NCBI GenBank assembly: GCA_012840485.1
Contig: DULG01000077.1
Span: 1-64,000, forward strand
Source: Clostridia bacterium
GTDB lineage: Bacteria; Bacillota; Thermoanaerobacteria; Thermoanaerobacterales; Thermoanaerobacteraceae
Direction: 5' to 3'
Length of the DNA: 64,000 nt
This document shows positions 8,261-17,816 of this stretch, in pieces. The notes beneath the pieces were generated by a model, which saw nothing but the letters and a program-made list of their open reading frames with translations, made no database searches and was not told the origin of the DNA. The position numbers were made by a program, and so were the translations under genes. The first letter of the stretch is position 1, and each line of letters begins with the position of its first letter.

Positions 8261-9748
8261 TTATTTTTCATTTTTTTTATCAAAATTATTCATTTTTGCT
8301 TCATTCCACAGCTTATCCATGTCACTTAATGTCATATCTTCTAATTTTTGTCCATTTTTCATTGCACTGTTTTCAATATAGGAAAATCTCTTTATGAACT
8401 TTTCTACTGTCTTATGAGTAGCATCTTCTGGATCTACTTCCAAAAACCTAGCAACATTAACTACAGCAAAAATCAAATCACCTATTTCCTCAATTACCTT
8501 TTCTTTATTTTTCCCTTTATACACCTCCTTTAATTCCTCTAATTCCTCATAAATTTTAGAAAATGCATCCTCAACCCTATCCCAATCAAAACCTACCTTT
8601 GCTGCTTTTTCCTGTACTTTATAACTTCTCATAAGAGCAGGCATATACCTTGGCACATCTTTTAACACTTCAGTGTAAGAATTTAAATCCTTCTCTTCTT
8701 TTTTTAACTCATCCCATTTCTCCAGCACAGCTTTAGAAGTTTTTATTTCTTCTTTGCCAAAAACATGAGGATGCCTCCCAATCATTTTCTTGCATATGCC
8801 GTCTACTACCTCATCAAAATTGAATGTTCCCCTTTCCGCGGCAATCTGAGAATGAAAAACTACTTGTAAAAGAACATCTCCTAATTCTTCAGCAATTTTA
8901 TCATCCGATTCCTTTTCTATCGCATCAATTACTTCATAACTCTCTTCAATTAAATATTTTTCAAGACTTTTATGGGTTTGTTCTTTATCCCAGGGACATC
9001 CCTTTTCACTTCTTAAAATTTTCATAATTTCTAAAAGGTCATATATATCATATTTTTCTTGAAAAAGCCCTTCTATAGGAGGTATGTACAAAGAAGTTAG
9101 GTAATCAATCCAGCTTATTCTATCAATACTATAAATGGGCATTGTTTTTATTATTTTCCTTTTTTTCATTCCTGCATTTTTTATTAAAGTCACTTCATAA
9201 TTATCTCCATATATTTCTGCTAATTTTAATTTGATTTCTGAAGCAACAAGCCTATCATATATTTGGAGAATTATATTGTGGCATCGTTTGTCCAACTTTT
9301 GTGTATCCAAAGACAAGGCATCGATTATCTTCAGTCCATAGATAGGATCAATTTTTAAATCAGCTATAATTGCATCAACAGAAGAAACAGCCGGTACAAT
9401 TTCTATTGATATATCGGCACAATCTTTACAAAAGTTTAATATGTACTCTACAGATTTTTCTCCAACATAGGGATGCCCTGGAACAGCATATACTACATTT
9501 CGATATTTTTTTACTGCATTTATTATTTCTCGGGCAATATCTTCATAGACTTTTTCAAAAACAGTATTTTTTTCATACATTTTGTCAAAAGTGTCAAAAA
9601 TAATTTCCTTCTCTTTAAGATATGAGACAATGGGATGCTTTTCCGTTCTTAAAAAAAGTTTATCTGCCTCTTCTAGTTTTGTCAATGTTCCTATTGTAAT
9701 ACTATCTGAAAGCCCTGGTCCCAATCCTACTATAAATAATTTATTCAT
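8261..9748 (-). CDS. mazG: tetrapyrrole methylase-MazG fusion (YabN)
   Basis: 495 residues. Residues 1-215 form a SAM-dependent tetrapyrrole-methylase-like domain (LFIVGLGPGLSDSITIGT; VVYAVPGHPYVGE). Residues 225-490 carry two MazG NTP-pyrophosphohydrolase repeats with the metal-binding EExxD pattern (LIEESYEVIDAIE...EELGDVLLQVVFHSQIA). It is thought to remove aberrant NTPs; the methylase substrate is unknown. The ATG at 9748 follows AGAGGTGG; the frame is open 6 codons further. Confidence 0.9.
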   Translation of the reverse strand: MNKLFIVGLGPGLSDSITIGTLTKLEEADKLFLRTEKHPIVSYLKEKEIIFDTFDKMYEKNTVFEKVYEDIAREIINAVKKYRNVVYAVPGHPYVGEKSVEYILNFCKDCADISIEIVPAVSSVDAIIADLKIDPIYGLKIIDALSLDTQKLDKRCHNIILQIYDRLVASEIKLKLAEIYGDNYEVTLIKNAGMKKRKIIKTMPIYSIDRISWIDYLTSLYIPPIEGLFQEKYDIYDLLEIMKILRSEKGCPWDKEQTHKSLEKYLIEESYEVIDAIEKESDDKIAEELGDVLLQVVFHSQIAAERGTFNFDEVVDGICKKMIGRHPHVFGKEEIKTSKAVLEKWDELKKEEKDLNSYTEVLKDVPRYMPALMRSYKVQEKAAKVGFDWDRVEDAFSKIYEELEELKEVYKGKNKEKVIEEIGDLIFAVVNVARFLEVDPEDATHKTVEKFIKRFSYIENSAMKNGQKLEDMTLSDMDKLWNEAKMNNFDKKNEK

Positions 9749-9836
9749 AAAGACCACCTCTAACATTAAAATGTACAGATAATATTATATCACTTTTCTC
9801 AATTTTATATAATTTAAATTTATTCTTTCCTTCCCG

Positions 9837-9865
9837 TTGAAAAACCCATTAAATTAAATTATAAT
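9837..9865 (+). promoter_or_regulatory. promoter of the XRE/TPR-MFS operon
   Basis: TTGAAA, 17 nt, TATAAT, with the -10 box 35 nt before the start codon at 9900. Confidence 0.8.
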
Positions 9866-9899
9866 ATATTCTAGTATACCTCATAAGGAGTGGTAGTAT

Positions 9900-11216
9900 A
9901 TGGATATGGCAGAATTAGGGAGAAGAATTAGGGAAGAGCGAAAGAGACAATTTTTAAAACAAGGAGATTTATCAGGGGATGAATTTTCAAAAGGCTATAT
10001 AAGTCTTATTGAAAAAGGGAAAATAAGTCCTTCCTTAAAAGCCTTAAACTTTATAGCACAAAAGCTAAATAAACCAGTTGTATATTTTTTAGATGAAGAC
10101 TATATAGAAAAGGAAGAGTTAAAAAAAGAACTTGCCAAATACAAAAATATTTTAGAAAAATTTTTAACTGCTCAGCAGGCCTTTGATAGCAAAAATTATG
10201 AAGAAGCTATTAGATTATATCACGATGTTTTAGCTAATTCAACAGATGAGTACTCCTCCTATTTAATAAATTTCTATTTAGCCAAATCATATTTTGCTAT
10301 AAAAGATTACATGAAAGTACTGGAAATTTTAGATAAAATACATCCTTACTTTGAAAAAAACTTCTTCAATGAAATACTGGTAGAAATCCATTACATGAAG
10401 GGTTTATCCTTGGGCAATTTGCAAAAATTTCAATCTTCTCTAGAAAATTATTTAAAAGCCCTAGCTGGTTTTGAAAAATATTATTTGAAAAATGCAGAAT
10501 TAAAGTCCCGCATATTATTTAGTATAGCAAACTTATATAGCAAAATGGGAGAATTTATAAAAGCAAGAGACTATTATATAAAATGTTTAGAATACTCCAC
10601 TCAGATTAAAGCTGTAGACTTTATCGCTCTCTCAAATAATGGACTAGGACTTGTAAATCATGAACTTAAGCAATATAAAGATGCTTTGAAATACATAAGA
10701 AGAGCCATTCTGATAAGTAAAACATTGAATTTAAAAGAAGACATTGCAAACGAATACAATTATTTGGGTTTTGTATACACTGACCTAAGAAAATACAATA
10801 TAGCTGAAAAGTACTTTTTAAAAAGCTATTCAATGTATAAAGATTTGCAAAACAAAAGGGGAATGGCATATAATCTAACAGAAATAGGCAAAATTTATTA
10901 CCTAAGAGAAGATTATAATAAAGCCTTGAAATATTTAAATGAATCTCTAGAAATCGTGAAAGAAATAGGAGAAGAAGAAGAAATGGGCAGAATTTACACC
11001 ATCCTTGGCAATTTGCACTTAAAACAAGAAGAATTTGAATTAAGTGAAAAAGAATTGCTAAAATCTGTAGAAATACTCAAAAAACTAGGGCTTAAAAAGG
11101 ATTTGTCTGAAGCCTATAAGGGGCTAGGAAATCTCTACATTGCTCTAAAAAATCCAGAAGAAGCGAAAAAATATTTTAACCAATCTATAGAACTACTGTA
11201 TGAAAACTACGCATGA
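9900..11216 (+). CDS. XRE-family regulator with TPR repeats
   Basis: 438 residues. An N-terminal Cro/CI helix-turn-helix (about 5-62; GYISLIEKGKISPSLKALNFIAQKL is the recognition region) is followed by eight or nine tetratricopeptide repeats (about 100-435; e.g. ANEYNYLGFVYTDLRKYNIAEKYF). The layout resembles Rap/NprR/PlcR-type (RRNPP) regulators whose TPR groove binds a peptide; no small secreted peptide gene is obvious next door. AAGGAG lies 9 nt upstream. It is followed after 11 nt by an exporter gene it may control. Confidence 0.82.
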   Translation: MDMAELGRRIREERKRQFLKQGDLSGDEFSKGYISLIEKGKISPSLKALNFIAQKLNKPVVYFLDEDYIEKEELKKELAKYKNILEKFLTAQQAFDSKNYEEAIRLYHDVLANSTDEYSSYLINFYLAKSYFAIKDYMKVLEILDKIHPYFEKNFFNEILVEIHYMKGLSLGNLQKFQSSLENYLKALAGFEKYYLKNAELKSRILFSIANLYSKMGEFIKARDYYIKCLEYSTQIKAVDFIALSNNGLGLVNHELKQYKDALKYIRRAILISKTLNLKEDIANEYNYLGFVYTDLRKYNIAEKYFLKSYSMYKDLQNKRGMAYNLTEIGKIYYLREDYNKALKYLNESLEIVKEIGEEEEMGRIYTILGNLHLKQEEFELSEKELLKSVEILKKLGLKKDLSEAYKGLGNLYIALKNPEEAKKYFNQSIELLYENYA

Positions 11217-11227
11217 GGTAAAACAAG

Positions 11228-12460
11228 ATGAATATCGCAGAAAGGTTAGAATATTCTTTTCCCTCTCTCACCCATAGGAATTTCAGGCTCTTCTGGTTAG
11301 GACAAATGGTTTCCCTTATAGGTACATGGATGCAAAACATAGGCCAAGGTTGGTTAGTTCTTAAACTAACAAATTCTTCTTTTTTATTAGGTCTAGTTAG
11401 TGCTGTACAATTTTTGCCTGTAATGCTATTTTCCTTATTTGCTGGAGTTATAATAGACAGGTTTCCAAAAAGAAAATTGATCTTATTTACTCAGACCAGT
11501 TTTGCAATCTCTGCCTTTATTTTGGCAACTTTGACCGCCTTAAAAATAATAAATTATTGGCAAATATTGGCTTTAGCATTATTTAACGGTTTTTTAAATA
11601 CAATTGATACCCCGGCAAGACAATCTTTTATAATTGATTTAGTCGGAAAGAAAGACTTAATGAACGCGATAGCATTAAACTCAGCAGTATTTAATGCTGC
11701 GAGAATAGTAGGCCCTGCAGTTGCAGGAATACTAATTGGCAAATTGGGATATGCAATATGCTTTTATTTAAATTCTGCCAGCTTTATAGCTGTAATAATA
11801 GGTCTTATATTAATTAATGTGGAAGGAATAACCCCAAAAATTAACGATGTAAAAGCAAAAGTCCTTGACGACTTAAGAGACGGTTTAATATACATCAAAA
11901 ATACTCCTATTATACTAAATACAATACTTATGATAGCCATTTTAAGCACTTTTTCAATGAATTTTAATATATTAGTCCCCGTCTTTACAAAAAATGTGCT
12001 TCACAGAGAAGCAACCGATTATGGCATGCTCATGTCTGCAATGGGAACAGGAGCATTAATTGGTGCATTGACATTAGCCTCAATAAGCGGAAGAGGAGTA
12101 AAGCCTATCTATCTATTTGGAGGAGGTATAGGTCTTGGAGTTGTTCAAATCCTCATAGGAATACAAAGTAATTATTTTTTAACTGCTCTGCTTCTCGCTT
12201 TATCAGGCTGGTTTATGATAACTTTTAGTTCTTCTGCCAATACTACCATACAGATTAATTCCGCAGATGAATTCAGAGGAAGAGTAATGAGCGTTTACTC
12301 TTTAGTTTTTAGTGGTGTAACTCCCATAGGTTCAATGTACGCAGGTACTATATCTCAAAGATTTGGTTCCCATATAGCCTTTATTGTAAGTGGCATAATC
12401 GCCCTAGTATATACTCTTTATGTTTTGATATTCAAATACAAAGAGATCTATGAGATATAG
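11228..12460 (+). CDS. MFS exporter, DHA3/EntS type
   Basis: 410 residues with about 12 membrane helices. The DHA3 features are LTHRNFRLFWLGQMVSLIGTWMQNIGQGWLV at the start and VIIDRFPKRKLI in loop 2-3. Relatives export macrolides or siderophores; the substrate is not visible. GAGG lies 9 nt before the ATG, and the gene is co-transcribed with the upstream TPR regulator (11-nt gap). Confidence 0.82.
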   Translation: MNIAERLEYSFPSLTHRNFRLFWLGQMVSLIGTWMQNIGQGWLVLKLTNSSFLLGLVSAVQFLPVMLFSLFAGVIIDRFPKRKLILFTQTSFAISAFILATLTALKIINYWQILALALFNGFLNTIDTPARQSFIIDLVGKKDLMNAIALNSAVFNAARIVGPAVAGILIGKLGYAICFYLNSASFIAVIIGLILINVEGITPKINDVKAKVLDDLRDGLIYIKNTPIILNTILMIAILSTFSMNFNILVPVFTKNVLHREATDYGMLMSAMGTGALIGALTLASISGRGVKPIYLFGGGIGLGVVQILIGIQSNYFLTALLLALSGWFMITFSSSANTTIQINSADEFRGRVMSVYSLVFSGVTPIGSMYAGTISQRFGSHIAFIVSGIIALVYTLYVLIFKYKEIYEI

Positions 12461-12485
12461 TACTTCTCTACTCTTCCTCATAGAT
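12446..12485. terminator. possible shared terminator of the MFS gene and hydF
   Basis: A 9-bp inverted repeat, ATCTATGAG / CTCATAGAT, with a 22-nt loop, spanning both convergent stop codons and followed by TTTTCTTT on the plus strand. Confidence 0.45.
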
Positions 12486-13691
12486 TTTCTTTGCTTCTTT
12501 AAATATTTCAATGGCTCTTGGAAAAAGCCCATTTACATATGCTATTAAAATGCCATAATTTACAATAGGAATTCCTCTTTCTTTTGCATAAGAAATCCTG
12601 TAAAGCATTTCTTTTCTATTTAACATACAAGCGCCACAGTGAACAATTAAACTACAAGTTTCCAAATCCTCCGGAAAAGTCATACCACTAGACCACTTAA
12701 ATTGCAAGTCTTTCCCCGTTTTTTGTCTAAGCCATCTTGGTATTTTAACTGTACCTATGTCGTCTTCCTGTCTGTGGTGAGTGCATCCCTCTGCAATTAA
12801 AACCTTATCTCCATCCTTTAAATTTTTAATCGCCCGAACTCCTCTCACAAGCTCCTCTAAGTCTCCCTTGTATCGTGCAAAAAGTATTGAAAAAGAAGTA
12901 AGAGACACATTAGAGGGGACAATAGTGCCAACCTTATTAAAAACCTGTGAATCTGTTATAACTAAAGAAGGTTTATCCTTTATTTTATTGAAGGCCTCCT
13001 CTAATTCCGTATCTTTTACTACCAAAGCCATAGCCCCACTATCAAGAATATCCCTTATAGTCTGCTGCTGTGGAAGTATAAGCCTTCCTTTTGGAGCTGC
13101 TTTGTCAATAGGAATGACTAAAACCACCAAATCGCCAGCTTTTATTAAATCTCCAACCAACTTTACACTCTCATCGGAAGAAGCTTTTTTTATAATCGCC
13201 ATCTTTAGTTCTTCTATTCCCTCTTTGTCTTTTGCAGAAACCTCTATCAGCTTTAAATTAAGCCTTTTCTCCCATTCTTTCTTTTGTGATTGTGAATGAT
13301 TCAACAAATCCTTTTTATTAATAACCCCTATGAGTGGAATGTTTTTCTCTCTTATAGCTTTTAAAATTTTTTCTTCAAACTCTGTAACTCCCTCTGTTCC
13401 ATCAATAACAAGAATAGCAAGGTCTGTTTTGTTTAAAACTTCATAAGTTTTCCTTATTCTCATTTTCCCAAGAGGGCCAACATCATCCAATCCTGCCGTA
13501 TCAATTATCACAACAGGTCCAATTGGAAGTATTTCCATAGCCTTTGACACAGGGTCAGTGGTAGTACCTGCAATATCAGATACAATGGCTACTTCCTGAT
13601 TTGTCAATGCATTTATAAGACTAGACTTTCCAGCATTTCTTCTGCCAAAGATAGCAATATGAAGTCTAGAAGAGGTAGGTGTTGTGTTCAT
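12468..13691 (-). CDS. hydF: [FeFe]-hydrogenase maturation GTPase HydF
   Basis: 407 residues. Residues 8-170 are a GTPase domain: P-loop GRRNAGKSS (16-24), G3 DTAGLDD, G4 NKKD. A dimerisation region follows, then the cluster-binding C-terminus with CTHHRQED (near 303) and HCGACMLN (near 351) as probable [4Fe-4S] ligands. HydF is the scaffold that assembles and delivers the 2Fe part of the H-cluster with HydE and HydG, which are not in this window. Presence implies working [FeFe] hydrogenases. Good GGAG site before the ATG. Confidence 0.93.
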   Translation of the reverse strand: MNTTPTSSRLHIAIFGRRNAGKSSLINALTNQEVAIVSDIAGTTTDPVSKAMEILPIGPVVIIDTAGLDDVGPLGKMRIRKTYEVLNKTDLAILVIDGTEGVTEFEEKILKAIREKNIPLIGVINKKDLLNHSQSQKKEWEKRLNLKLIEVSAKDKEGIEELKMAIIKKASSDESVKLVGDLIKAGDLVVLVIPIDKAAPKGRLILPQQQTIRDILDSGAMALVVKDTELEEAFNKIKDKPSLVITDSQVFNKVGTIVPSNVSLTSFSILFARYKGDLEELVRGVRAIKNLKDGDKVLIAEGCTHHRQEDDIGTVKIPRWLRQKTGKDLQFKWSSGMTFPEDLETCSLIVHCGACMLNRKEMLYRISYAKERGIPIVNYGILIAYVNGLFPRAIEIFKEAKKIYEEE

Positions 13692-13758
13692 AATTTAATC
13701 TCCTTTCAAAAAATACCCTAGATAATGAATAATACAAATTAAAAAGTTTGTCAATAAT

Positions 13759-15144
13759 TTATCTATCTTTTAAAGGCAATTCAATCGTAAAAATACTTCC
13801 TCTTCCTACATCGCTCTCTACAGCAATAGTTCCTCCATGTCCTTCAATTATCTTTTTAGAAATGGCAAGTCCCAAGCCTGTGCCACTGTATTTGCTATTT
13901 TTACCTCTGTAAAACTTGTCAAATATATGAGGCATTTCCTCCTTTGGAATCCCATGTCCTTGGTCTTTAATTTTGATAACAGCTTTTTTATCTCTTACCT
14001 CCAATAACACCTCAACTTGCTTTCCTTCATTACAAGCTTTTATACCATTATCAATTATATTTACCAACAGTTGTTTTATCCTATTTTTATCTCCACTTAT
14101 GAGGACTTTACCAACCTTTTTTTCACAAATTAAATTCACTCCATAATTAAAAGCATGTGGCTTTAAAATTGATATCGTATCTTCCACTAATTTATCCAAA
14201 TCTACATCTTCAAAATTTAACTTAATCCTATTTAGCTCTATCTTAGAAAAATCTAAAAGTTCATCAACTAAATGAGTAAGCCTATCTGCCTCTTGATCGA
14301 TAATACTTAAATACTCATACAATTCACTATTTTTATCCACTAAATCCATGGAAGTTATAGCAAATCCCTTAATAGAGGTAAGCGGAGTCTTTAGCTCATG
14401 AGAAATATTGCTTATAAACTCATTTTTCATATCTTCCAACTGAGAGAGCTCTTCTGCCATTTTGTTAAAAGAATCTGCCAAATCCCCTATTTCGTCCTTT
14501 GAGACTTTTTTGGCCCTCACTTTAAAATTTCCTTTCGCCATCTCTTGAGTGGCCTTTTTCACTATTTCAAGGGGCTTAGTCAATTTGTCTGCAATAAAAA
14601 ATCCTATTATCAAGGCAATCAAAGAAGAAGCCGTCAAAACTACTGCAAAAAATAACACCAGTTTTTTAATCATATTGTAAACTTCTTCTAAAGAAGAAGA
14701 AAGCCTTAATATTGCTACATAATTTAATTTGTTTTTTATAGGAGCAGAGACATGTAAAACTTTCTCATCACCAATTTTTTCTATATAAACTCCATTTTCT
14801 CCCTCTATAGCTTGTAAAACATCAGGTGTAAGTATTTTTACAAGTATAGGAGTGGAAGAAAGAGATGAATCCCCTAAAAGCATTCCTTCTATGTTTAGTA
14901 TTTGAACTTGGGCGTTAGTATCTGCAGCTAATTTTTTCGCTATATCCTGGCTTATTGTATATATATCCGCATCAACATAGCTGTCAAAAACATGAGAAAA
15001 AGAATTGCCCTGAGAAGTCAATATTTCAATTATATTGTCAATATAATATTTTTCTAAAGTTAAAGTAGAGATAATTCCGAAAAAAAGTATTATCATTGCC
15101 ACTAATACAATATAAGAAATAGAAAGCTTGATTCTTATACTCAT
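13759..15144 (-). CDS. sensor histidine kinase
   Basis: 461 residues: membrane helix 7-29, external sensor region 30-160, second helix 161-184, HAMP 185-238, HisKA with SHELKTPLTS (phospho-acceptor H249), and HATPase with N-box DNGIKA, G1 DQGHGI, F-box FDKFYRG and G2 GTGLGLAI. It reads an unknown extracytoplasmic signal and phosphorylates the adjacent regulator. The start codon directly abuts the regulator's stop codon, giving tight coupling. Confidence 0.93.
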   Translation of the reverse strand: MSIRIKLSISYIVLVAMIILFFGIISTLTLEKYYIDNIIEILTSQGNSFSHVFDSYVDADIYTISQDIAKKLAADTNAQVQILNIEGMLLGDSSLSSTPILVKILTPDVLQAIEGENGVYIEKIGDEKVLHVSAPIKNKLNYVAILRLSSSLEEVYNMIKKLVLFFAVVLTASSLIALIIGFFIADKLTKPLEIVKKATQEMAKGNFKVRAKKVSKDEIGDLADSFNKMAEELSQLEDMKNEFISNISHELKTPLTSIKGFAITSMDLVDKNSELYEYLSIIDQEADRLTHLVDELLDFSKIELNRIKLNFEDVDLDKLVEDTISILKPHAFNYGVNLICEKKVGKVLISGDKNRIKQLLVNIIDNGIKACNEGKQVEVLLEVRDKKAVIKIKDQGHGIPKEEMPHIFDKFYRGKNSKYSGTGLGLAISKKIIEGHGGTIAVESDVGRGSIFTIELPLKDR

Positions 15145-15834
15145 TTAGCTTCCTCCAAAATAATACCCAACACCCCACTGGGTATGTATATACTTTGGCT
15201 GTTCAGGATTTGTCTCAATTTTCTCCCTTAACCTTCTTATGTGAACATCTAAAGTTTTTGTATCCTCTATAAAAGAATTGCCCCATATAGCAGCGATAAG
15301 TTCCTCTCTCTTTACTACCCTTTTTCTATTTGCCATGAGCACCTTTAAAATCTGAAATTCCCGCGGAGTTAAAAAAACCTCTTTTCTTTTCACAAAAACC
15401 TTGCTTTGAGTTAAATCCAATCTTATATCTTCATATTCTAAAAAATCGCTGTTTTTTGCTAGTGTATTAAATTCATAAACTCGCCTTATAACAGCTCTCA
15501 CCCTCGCTACTAATTCCCGGGGATTAAAAGGCTTTGTTATATAATCATCTGCCCCTAATTCCAGACCCAATACCTTGTCCACATCCTGATTTTTAGCTGT
15601 CAATATGATGACAGGCATCTCTATTTTTTGTTCCCTTAGCTTCTTCAAAAGGTCAAATCCGCTCATATCCGGCAACATTATATCCAAAACTATCACAGAA
15701 AACCTCTCTTTCTCTAAAAGGCTAAGGGCTTTTTCTCCTTCATGAACTATTTCAATATCATAATACTTCTCCAGATTTATTTTAACAAACTTGGCTATAT
15801 TGACATCGTCTTCAACTACCAATATCCTGTGCAT
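15145..15834 (-). CDS. OmpR/PhoB-family response regulator
   Basis: 229 residues: receiver domain 1-115 (acidic pair ED 8-9, phospho-acceptor D51 in VIVLDIMLPD, switch T in LTAK, K101 in ITKPF) and a C-terminal winged helix (130-227; LTPREFQILKVL, DVHIRRLREKI). It works with the kinase immediately downstream. The ATG is the natural start. Confidence 0.93.
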   Translation of the reverse strand: MHRILVVEDDVNIAKFVKINLEKYYDIEIVHEGEKALSLLEKERFSVIVLDIMLPDMSGFDLLKKLREQKIEMPVIILTAKNQDVDKVLGLELGADDYITKPFNPRELVARVRAVIRRVYEFNTLAKNSDFLEYEDIRLDLTQSKVFVKRKEVFLTPREFQILKVLMANRKRVVKREELIAAIWGNSFIEDTKTLDVHIRRLREKIETNPEQPKYIHTQWGVGYYFGGS

Positions 15835-16016
15835 TCTACCACCTCCCCAACATTATATTATCATAGTTTTATAAAAATTGACAGTTATCTTTTCAATTCT
15901 CCGATATTTAAAACTTTTTTGTTATGAAAAATATTAGTAACCTATAGAATTTAGAATGCACATAAAAAATTTTCTTCCCTCTTGAAAGTTAAAAAATTTT
16001 AGTGTATCATAATTAC

Positions 16017-16054
16017 AGAAGATAATACATTTCCACTAAAATATATTATCTTCT
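16017..16054 (+). promoter_or_regulatory. inverted repeat in the superoxide reductase leader
   Basis: AGAAGATAATA (16017-16027) and TATTATCTTCT (16044-16054) form an 11-bp perfect stem with a 16-nt loop, 44 nt before the superoxide reductase start. It could be an operator or a 5'-UTR stabilising hairpin; it is not a PerR-type box. Confidence 0.45.
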
Positions 16055-16097
16055 AAAACTAATTTTGAATCAAATTTACATAGAAAGGGGTATCAAA

Positions 16098-16475
16098 ATG
16101 GCTGACTTATATGGCGTTTATAAATGCGAAAAGTGTGGAAATATTGTAGAAGTGCTTCATGCTGGTCAAGGGACATTGGTATGCTGTGGCGAGCCAATGG
16201 TTAAAATGCAAGAAAAAACAGGAGATGCAGGGACAGAAAAGCACACACCTGTAATTGAAAGAAATGGAAATATTGTAACCGTAAAAGTGGGAAGTGTTCC
16301 TCACCCAATGGAGGAAAAGCACTGGATTGAATGGATTTCTCTTTTAGCTGATGGCGTATACATGAGAAAAGTATTAAAACCAGGTGAAAAACCTGAAGCA
16401 GTTTTTGTAACAGATGCTAAAGAGTTAAAAGCGTGGTCCTACTGCAATTTGCACGGTCTATGGAAGTCTGAGTAA
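16098..16475 (+). CDS. dfx: desulfoferrodoxin / superoxide reductase
   Basis: 125 residues. Centre I (desulforedoxin) ligands are YKCEKCG (C10, C13) and CC near 29-30. Centre II ligands are the histidines of the EKHTPVI and [14 protein letters not shown] motifs and the C-terminal CNLHG. It reduces superoxide to peroxide without oxygen release, a standard defence in anaerobes. The ATG at 16098 with AAAGGGG upstream is the real start; the frame is open 11 codons earlier. Confidence 0.95.
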   Translation: MADLYGVYKCEKCGNIVEVLHAGQGTLVCCGEPMVKMQEKTGDAGTEKHTPVIERNGNIVTVKVGSVPHPMEEKHWIEWISLLADGVYMRKVLKPGEKPEAVFVTDAKELKAWSYCNLHGLWKSE

Positions 16476-16505
16476 AAAATAAGGGCGTAAAAGCCCTTAT
16501 TTTTT
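16474..16505. terminator. bidirectional terminator between dfx and the GPH transporter
   Basis: A 13-bp perfect stem (TAAGGGC core with six A:T base pairs) and 6-nt loop overlapping both convergent stop codons; T6 on either strand. Confidence 0.9.
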
Positions 16506-17816
16506 ACTATCTAGCTTATACTTTTCTAACTCTTTTTCGGCAAGAGAGTATTTGCTAAAAACAATCAAACTTAACAAAATTATACTTCCTGCTAAAGGCC
16601 CACAAAGCTGTAAACCAAGCGGATTTTCTGCACTATACCCAAAAATCTTAAATAAAAGTGGCGTTACAAGAGAAGAAATCCCAATAACTATCTTTATAAC
16701 AAAGCCTTGGGCTCCAAAAAACATGCCTTCTCTTCTCTGCCCTGTTTTAATACCATCTAATTCCGCTATATCAGCAATCATCGCATTAGGCACTACAAAA
16801 AACACAGAAAGGGGTATGCCTGCTAATAATATTATAATTATAGAAACTGTCTTATTAAAAACAGTCCCAAAAAGTCCAGTAAGAGCTAAAATGAAAGCAA
16901 ATATAATAGAAAATACCATAAGAAGCTTTTTCTTTCCGTATAACAATGTAAGCTTTGGCACAAAAAAGCTAAACAAAACTGCTACAACAAATGCCCCTGC
17001 AATCATAAAGCCTGAATTTTCTGCTGGAGTCTTCAAAAGCACTTCCGTTATATAAGGCATCGCTATAGTCAAAGTATTCAATCCAAACCACAAAGCAGTA
17101 GCTGCAGTAAGATAATACATAAAATCTTTGTTTGTAAAAGTCATTTTTATAGAAGTAAACATCCCAACAGTAGGTATATTTTCCTCCTCTATTTTTTCCT
17201 CTTTTACAAAAATAGGAGTAAGCATCAAAGTAGCAAAAGCGAAAATACCCAATATAAGTCCCATTATTTTAAAATTAAAAATTCCAATCAAAATTCCCGA
17301 ACCAGCCTCAGCTACCATAACACCCAAAATTTGGGTTATGCCCTGCATCATGGTGAGTGTAATTCTTTCTTTTGCATCTTTACTTACCTCTGGTATAAGA
17401 GCAAGATAAGGCGCTACCACTGCAGTAAAAGACACAAAGAATAAACTCAAGACAAAAGTCAAATAGATAAAATTTACAATTGACTCCCCATCAACTGGAG
17501 GAAACCATATCATTATGAAAGAAAGAAGCAAAACTGGAGTGCCAAATAACACAAAAGGTATTCTTCTCCCCCATCTGGTCTTTAACTTGTCAGAATAATA
17601 AGCAACTATCGGGTCAGACACCCCGTCAAATATTCTCGCAACTATCATAGAAAATCCTATGAGACCTATTGGCACAAGAATCTTAAGCCCTTGAGTGTTA
17701 AAAGCCGGGGGAGTATAGTAATACTGATACCATTTCACTGCCGTTTGGGTAAATATTGATATGCCCAAATAACCCAAAGAGTACATGAAAAGCATGAAAA
17801 ACCTCTTATTTTTCAT
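16497..17816 (-). CDS. GPH-family sugar/cation symporter
   Basis: 439 residues, 12 predicted helices. Family signature near the start: RIFDGVSDPIVAYYSDKLKTRWGRRIPFVLFG. GPH proteins move glycosides or other small solutes with H+ or Na+. The start overlaps the stop of the upstream nitrilase gene by 4 nt (ATGA), so it is co-translated with two nitrilase-fold proteins. A nitrogen-containing substrate or product is a reasonable guess; nothing fixes it. Confidence 0.83.
   Translation of the reverse strand: MKNKRFFMLFMYSLGYLGISIFTQTAVKWYQYYYTPPAFNTQGLKILVPIGLIGFSMIVARIFDGVSDPIVAYYSDKLKTRWGRRIPFVLFGTPVLLLSFIMIWFPPVDGESIVNFIYLTFVLSLFFVSFTAVVAPYLALIPEVSKDAKERITLTMMQGITQILGVMVAEAGSGILIGIFNFKIMGLILGIFAFATLMLTPIFVKEEKIEEENIPTVGMFTSIKMTFTNKDFMYYLTAATALWFGLNTLTIAMPYITEVLLKTPAENSGFMIAGAFVVAVLFSFFVPKLTLLYGKKKLLMVFSIIFAFILALTGLFGTVFNKTVSIIIILLAGIPLSVFFVVPNAMIADIAELDGIKTGQRREGMFFGAQGFVIKIVIGISSLVTPLLFKIFGYSAENPLGLQLCGPLAGSIILLSLIVFSKYSLAEKELEKYKLDSKK

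Noticed and set aside
12781-13299. 172-codon open frame antisense to hydF
   Set aside because: Lies wholly inside hydF on the other strand without a ribosome site or recognisable domain.
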